Assembly (NCBI GenBank): GCA_031378345.1
Contig: JANNDY010000034.1
Coordinates: forward strand, 159,673 to 223,672
Reading direction: 5' to 3'
Origin: Emticicia sp031378345
Lineage (GTDB): Bacteria; Bacteroidota; Bacteroidia; Cytophagales; Spirosomataceae
DNA: 64,000 nt
Under the pieces are notes generated by a model, which was given only the letters and a program-made list of their open reading frames with translations, was not told the origin of the DNA and made no database searches. Of the stretch, positions 61,234 through 64,000 are shown one piece after another. Position 1 is the stretch's first letter, and each line of letters starts with the position of its first letter. The position numbers were made by a program, and so were the translations under genes.

Positions 61234-61569
61234 ATGAAACCTCTCTACGAAAATTTTGTAAATGTTGCACGAAGCATTACAGAAGCCAATTTTGACAACG
61301 AAACATTTGGCTGCCCCGAATTATGTGAGGCTCTCAAAATGAGTCGCTCGCACGTGCATAGAAAACTTATTGCTGAGTTGAATCTCTCCACTTCAGAGTT
61401 TATCAGACAAATTCGTCTCGAAAAAGCAAAGGAGTTATTGACAAAAACCAATCAACCCATCAACGAAATTGCCTATAAAGTTGGCTACTCCGATGCCAAT
61501 TATTTTAGTCGCTCGTTTTCGGGCATTTATGGTGTTTCACCCACGCAATTTCGGTTTCCTGTTTCATAA
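61234..61569 (+). CDS. AraC-type HTH protein without sensory domain
   Basis: 111 residues forming the complete AraC double HTH: CPELCEALKMSRSHVHRKLI and QPINEIAYKVGYSDANYFSR with SFSGIYGVSPTQFR at the end. There is no ligand-binding domain, so it resembles the DNA-binding part of a hybrid two-component regulator. It lies just upstream of the giant secreted protein gene in the same direction. Confidence 0.85.
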   Translation: MKPLYENFVNVARSITEANFDNETFGCPELCEALKMSRSHVHRKLIAELNLSTSEFIRQIRLEKAKELLTKTNQPINEIAYKVGYSDANYFSRSFSGIYGVSPTQFRFPVS

Positions 61570-61636
61570 CAAATTAGCATAAATCACTACCTTATATATA
61601 GTCAATAAATTATAGTACCCAAAACTTCAAAATATT

Positions 61637-64000
61637 ATGAAAACATTTTTACAAACGCTGAATCAATTAGAAAATTCAAGTTTATTATTCGAAAAAACTT
61701 CATACAAAAAACCAATCTTGAGTTTTTTGTTTTTTCTTTTATTTATTGGAGGGTCATTTAGGGGGGTGGCTCAGACTTGGAGTGGTGCAGTTTCCAACGA
61801 TTGGCAAGTTGCAGGGAACTGGACATCTCCAGCTGCAGTTCCTGTTGCTGGTGGTACTGTAATTTTTAATACTGGTACTTCATTAGTGGTTACCAATGTA
61901 CCAGCCTATGGAGCAGGAGCTAATTCTTTAGCGGGTTTACAAATAACGTCCAATACTTCGGTTGAATTGCGGGGTTTGGCTGCTACCAATACAGCAGTCA
62001 ATTTTGCAAATAGCAGCTCCTTGAGTGTAGCTGTTGGTTCAACATTAATTATAAAAGGAGGAAGTGCTGCAAACACATTGACATTAACACTACCAAGCAA
62101 TGCAGGTTCGTCTGCTACAATAAATGGTACGCTTACGGTAGCTAATTTTTCAGGTACGTCAGGGGCAGGAGCGTTTTCAAAAGGAGCAAATGCTACTATG
62201 AATATTGGTTCAACGGGTATTTATAATCATAATATTAATGCAGGTGCAATACCAAGTAGTGCAACTGCTGCCAATGTTGTATGGGATGCCGCTTCTACTT
62301 TAAATATAAATGGTACAGTAGCAACTGGACCTTCTTATGCAGGCGTTGAAACGTTTGGAAATGTTAATTGGAATTGTCCAAGTCAAACTGTTGCCGCTTC
62401 TTTTGGTGCTGCAGGTGCTAATACAATTGCTGGCAATTTAACTATATCAAGTACAGGGTCAGGGTCATTCGTTGTGGCTGGTACAGTAAATAAAACATTA
62501 AACGTAGATGGAAATGTTACATTATCAGGTACAAGTATCTTAAATTTGAATAATGCAGGAGCAAGCGGTGATGTGGGTACATTAAATGTAAAAGGTAATT
62601 TTACAATAGGGTCTGGTACTACCGTAACCGAGTTAGCTGCTGGCTCAGGGTTTATAGATTTCAACGGCACATCGGCACAAACTTTTACAAATGCAGGAAC
62701 TATTTCAAATCTAATCAACTTTAAGGTTAGCTCTGGGGCTACGCTCGAAATGGCAGATGCTACCAGTCTTATCACAGGCTTAGGAGATTTTACATTAGCA
62801 AGTGGAGCAACTTTATCGCTCAAACATGCTAATGGTTTATCTTCAACAGCGAATACAGGACAGATACAAACAGCAAGTAAGACTATTAGTACTGGGGCAA
62901 GTTTGATATATAATGGTGCAAGCCAAAATACAGGAAATCTTTTAACTTCCGTCAATAATCTTACATTGAGTGGCACTGGCACGAAAACTTTTACAAGTGC
63001 AAGTTCTGTTTCAAATAATCTTTCTGTTAGTAGTCCTGTAACAGTTAATTTAGGTTCTAATAATCATACAACGAATACGCTTACACTTTATGGTGAAGGG
63101 TCAAGAGATGGAATGTTTGGTGGTAGCACTTCTTCAGCAACCTATAAACCAACTACTATTTTTAACGCAGCAACAGGGGTGCTTACAGTAAGTACATCAA
63201 CATGTGGTACTCCTGCTTCGACTTATCAAAATGCTTCAATTTTATCAAATAATGGTGATGGAAATGGTAAAATATGTAGCGGCAGTAATGCTATATTTAA
63301 TTTAACAGGAACGACTAATGCTGTCGTGGCTTATACAATTACTAATACTTTAGGGGGCAACACTACAGGCACAGCTGTCTTGACAGGAGGTACCGTATCT
63401 GCAACTGCTACTGGTGCTACATCAGCAACAACTTTAACACTAAATAAAGTTACGAGTGGTACAACATTCTGCGAAACAACTCTTAGTGGAGTAACATCAA
63501 TTATTACTATCAAAAATGTACCAGCTATTACTACACAGCCTATTGCTGCTTCTATTACTTATGGGGCGAATGCGAGCTTTAGTGTGGTAGCTACTTCTGA
63601 TGATGTTAGTTCAGAAACATACCAATGGCAAGTTCAAATTTTGGGTGCAGGACCTTGGTTACCATTAAGTAACACTGGGGTTTATTCTACTGTAACGACT
63701 GCCACTCTAAATCTAACCCTACCAACAGTTGCCATGTCAGGCAATCTTTATAGATGTGTGGTTACTAATAGTTGTGGATTTACTAATACTAATGGTGTGG
63801 CTTTGACGGTGGCTAAAGCGGCAACAGTTACAACAGTTACAATCGTTGGTGGTCCTTTCCCTTATACTGGGGCGGCACAAACGCCAGCAACAGTAACCGT
63901 AACAGGAGCAGGAGGGTTAAGTTTAACACCAACAGCTGACTATGCCAATAATATTAATGCAGGAACTGCAACAGCATCTTATACTTATGCAGAAAATGCC
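61637..64000 (+). CDS. Very large secreted repeat protein, 3' end outside window
   Basis: The frame from ATG 61637 is open for all 788 codons to the window edge. An unusually long N-terminal leader (about 45 residues; MKTFLQTLNQLENSSLLFEK, hydrophobic core SFLFFLLFIGG) ends at GVAQ. Residues ~47-620 are a T/S/G/N-rich beta-helix-like region (GNWTSPAAVPVAGGTVIF, GNLTISSTGSGSFVVAG). An Ig-like domain (~630-725: YQWQVQILGAGPWLPLS, NLYRCVVTNSCG) and an MBG-type repeat (from ~730: GGPFPYTGAAQTP) follow. Probably a type IX-secreted surface adhesin; the end of the gene is needed to see the sorting signal. Confidence 0.85.
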   Translation, partial: MKTFLQTLNQLENSSLLFEKTSYKKPILSFLFFLLFIGGSFRGVAQTWSGAVSNDWQVAGNWTSPAAVPVAGGTVIFNTGTSLVVTNVPAYGAGANSLAGLQITSNTSVELRGLAATNTAVNFANSSSLSVAVGSTLIIKGGSAANTLTLTLPSNAGSSATINGTLTVANFSGTSGAGAFSKGANATMNIGSTGIYNHNINAGAIPSSATAANVVWDAASTLNINGTVATGPSYAGVETFGNVNWNCPSQTVAASFGAAGANTIAGNLTISSTGSGSFVVAGTVNKTLNVDGNVTLSGTSILNLNNAGASGDVGTLNVKGNFTIGSGTTVTELAAGSGFIDFNGTSAQTFTNAGTISNLINFKVSSGATLEMADATSLITGLGDFTLASGATLSLKHANGLSSTANTGQIQTASKTISTGASLIYNGASQNTGNLLTSVNNLTLSGTGTKTFTSASSVSNNLSVSSPVTVNLGSNNHTTNTLTLYGEGSRDGMFGGSTSSATYKPTTIFNAATGVLTVSTSTCGTPASTYQNASILSNNGDGNGKICSGSNAIFNLTGTTNAVVAYTITNTLGGNTTGTAVLTGGTVSATATGATSATTLTLNKVTSGTTFCETTLSGVTSIITIKNVPAITTQPIAASITYGANASFSVVATSDDVSSETYQWQVQILGAGPWLPLSNTGVYSTVTTATLNLTLPTVAMSGNLYRCVVTNSCGFTNTNGVALTVAKAATVTTVTIVGGPFPYTGAAQTPATVTVTGAGGLSLTPTADYANNINAGTATASYTYAENA

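Noticed and set aside
62383..62982. Antisense 199-codon frame in the giant secreted protein gene
   Set aside because: It reflects the low-complexity GCA/ACT/GTT codons of the sense strand, which yield few antisense stops; the product (VLAPAAPKEA-type) has no protein-like character.
1..64000. tRNA, rRNA or CRISPR sequences
   Set aside because: No cloverleaf-like segment, no rRNA signature and no regularly spaced long repeats were recognised by eye; the short period-7 arrays have no spacers.

Overview
This 64-kb window is chromosomal DNA of a member of the Bacteroidota, most likely the Cytophagales. The evidence is a SusC/SusD pair, many TonB-linked and lipoprotein signals, DUF families typical of the phylum (DUF1080, DUF2480, DUF2141, DUF4097), AT-rich intergenic DNA, almost no Shine-Dalgarno sequences, and -7/-33 promoters of the Bacteroidota type (TAnnTTTG with TTTG about 19-20 bases upstream). 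No rRNA, tRNA, CRISPR array or prophage was recognised.

Layout. 1-3.7 kb: the end of a DUF1080/PA14-like sugar-active protein, then a signal-peptide beta-propeller dehydrogenase-like gene whose cytochrome c domain is split off by a one-base frameshift. 3.7-7.05 kb: a compact restriction-modification island (two adenine methyltransferases of DpnA-like and Dam-like type, a small control-protein-like HTH gene, a PD-(D/E)XK endonuclease and an unknown 80-residue protein). It has 10-bp inverted ends, and pieces of one relE/parE-like toxin gene lie on both sides. 7.1-20.2 kb: housekeeping and repair genes (FrnE/DsbA-like, a broken WYL regulator, Ada, a SNF2 helicase, an AOS-type PLP enzyme, pth, pyrR, a membrane glycosyltransferase-TPR protein, TraB/GumN, rpsL-rpsG). 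20.3-27.5 kb: secreted repeat proteins (pentapeptide, DUF4097), a phosphodiesterase, a serine hydrolase and the mreBCD shape operon. 27.7-37.3 kb: a DUF4143 ATPase with a palindrome over its start codon, a GH3-family enzyme, xylulokinase, thymidine kinase, an outer-membrane barrel, a pirin and small envelope proteins.

37.8-46.9 kb: a four-gene nutrient locus of SusC, SusD, a beta-propeller/phosphoesterase fusion and a second TonB receptor. It contains no glycosidase, so phosphate-ester scavenging is more likely than glycan use. It meets head-on an operon of polyprenyl synthase, rhomboid protease and a membrane-anchored LytTR regulator; the last two are nearly contiguous and could form a proteolytically activated switch. 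49.7-60.3 kb: a serine hydrolase, a retropepsin-like protease, ilvE, an M28 peptidase, a MazG-like hydrolase, gltX, a membrane protein gene interrupted by an in-frame stop, small and membrane proteins, and a dienelactone hydrolase. 60.7-64 kb: stand-alone LytTR and AraC regulators ahead of a very large secreted repeat protein (Ig-like, MBG) that runs off the window.

Several intergenic regions carry short tandem arrays with a 7-base period, sometimes as facing inverted pairs. These, the island boundaries and the broken genes are the least ordinary parts of the window.
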